Source: Acanthochlamys bracteata
Lineage: Eukaryota > Streptophyta > Magnoliopsida > Pandanales > Velloziaceae
Length of the DNA: 64,000 bases
Direction: 5' to 3'
Assembly (NCBI GenBank): GCA_019914995.1
Contig: CM034138.1
Span: 2,542,001-2,606,000 of the forward strand
The notes below the pieces were generated by a model. That model was not told the origin of the DNA and did no database searches. It saw only the letters and a list, made by a program, of their open reading frames with translations. Positions 63,732 to 64,000 of the stretch are shown here, in pieces. The position numbers and the translations under genes were made by a program. How positions within the stretch are numbered: position 1 is the stretch's first letter; every line of letters begins with the position of its first letter.

Positions 63732-64000
63732 CATAGATTTAAAATTCGGTCCGGACCCGTCGGATCAGACCGGAATCAGCGATTCGATACTGATTTCAGA
63801 CCTAGTTAACATACATCGAGTTGCATAAGCGATCCGGTAAGATTCGGGTTGACCCAATTTAATATTAAAAAAAAAGAAAAAATATATATTTGTTTATTTA
63901 AAATAGAAAAGTATTTTTATTAGTATTTTAAAATATGCACTTTGTCGGGTACTCTTTCGTTACTAATTTATTTTTTTATTTTTTATATTTTATAGAAAGT
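63732..64000. mobile_element. Second copy of the 670-bp TIR element, cut by window end
   Basis: It opens CATAGATTTAAAATTCGGTCCGGACC, closely matching the terminus at 30819 (CATAATTGTAAAATCCGGACC). It continues with CGGGT/GACCC-rich sequence and then AT-rich core, as in that copy. Only the first 269 bases are in the window. Confidence 0.65.

Overview
This window is nuclear DNA of a flowering plant, almost certainly a eudicot. It is AT-rich, with GT-AG spliced genes, TA-rich intergenic DNA full of MITEs and LTR/LINE remnants, and plant-specific protein families (VQ, TTL, GH17, ABCG half-transporter, chloroplast-targeted KARI). I cannot name the species. I see no bacterial, viral or organellar operon, no CRISPR array and no rRNA or tRNA gene that I can support.

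Layout. A small VQ-motif gene (+, 1839-2114) is followed by an internally deleted Ty1/copia remnant (2488-4177, with PBS and a perfect target-site duplication). After it come an LTR-like repeat and a broken antisense copy (7337-7603) of a GT4 glycosyltransferase. A GH17 beta-1,3-glucanase (+, 10462-12022, three exons) and the intact intronless GT4 gene (+, 14750-16249) follow. A TPR-thioredoxin TTL gene (-, 20078-23497, seven exons) comes next. The stretch 23.5-34.8 kb is mostly repeats, including an LTR-like block and a 670-bp TIR element with an 8-bp TSD. From 34.8 to 41.0 kb lies a decayed, intron-bearing pseudogene of SCYL2. It carries a PIF/Harbinger-like element that itself contains a TRIM retrotransposon. 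Intact ketol-acid reductoisomerase (-, 41631-45156, ten exons) and an ABCG10-type half-transporter (-, 46010-47812, intronless) follow. ATG7 (+, 51125-56245, 14 exons, a dead LINE in intron 12), a NUMOD3-motif gene (-, 57200-59178) and a NECAP-like endocytic adaptor (-, 60199-63306, eight exons) close the window.

The genes do not form a metabolic cluster; they are independent housekeeping or signalling loci. Splice joins were derived by hand. For the multi-exon models of KARI, ATG7, TTL, NECAP and GH17, every junction keeps phase and the summed exons are divisible by three.

The most informative unexplained structure is in the repeats. There is a three-layer nest (TRIM in a Harbinger-like element in a dead SCYL2), at least two dispersed families of very AT-rich short elements, and a 51-bp tandem duplication that copies a splice acceptor in TTL. 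I found no clear previously undescribed biological system.
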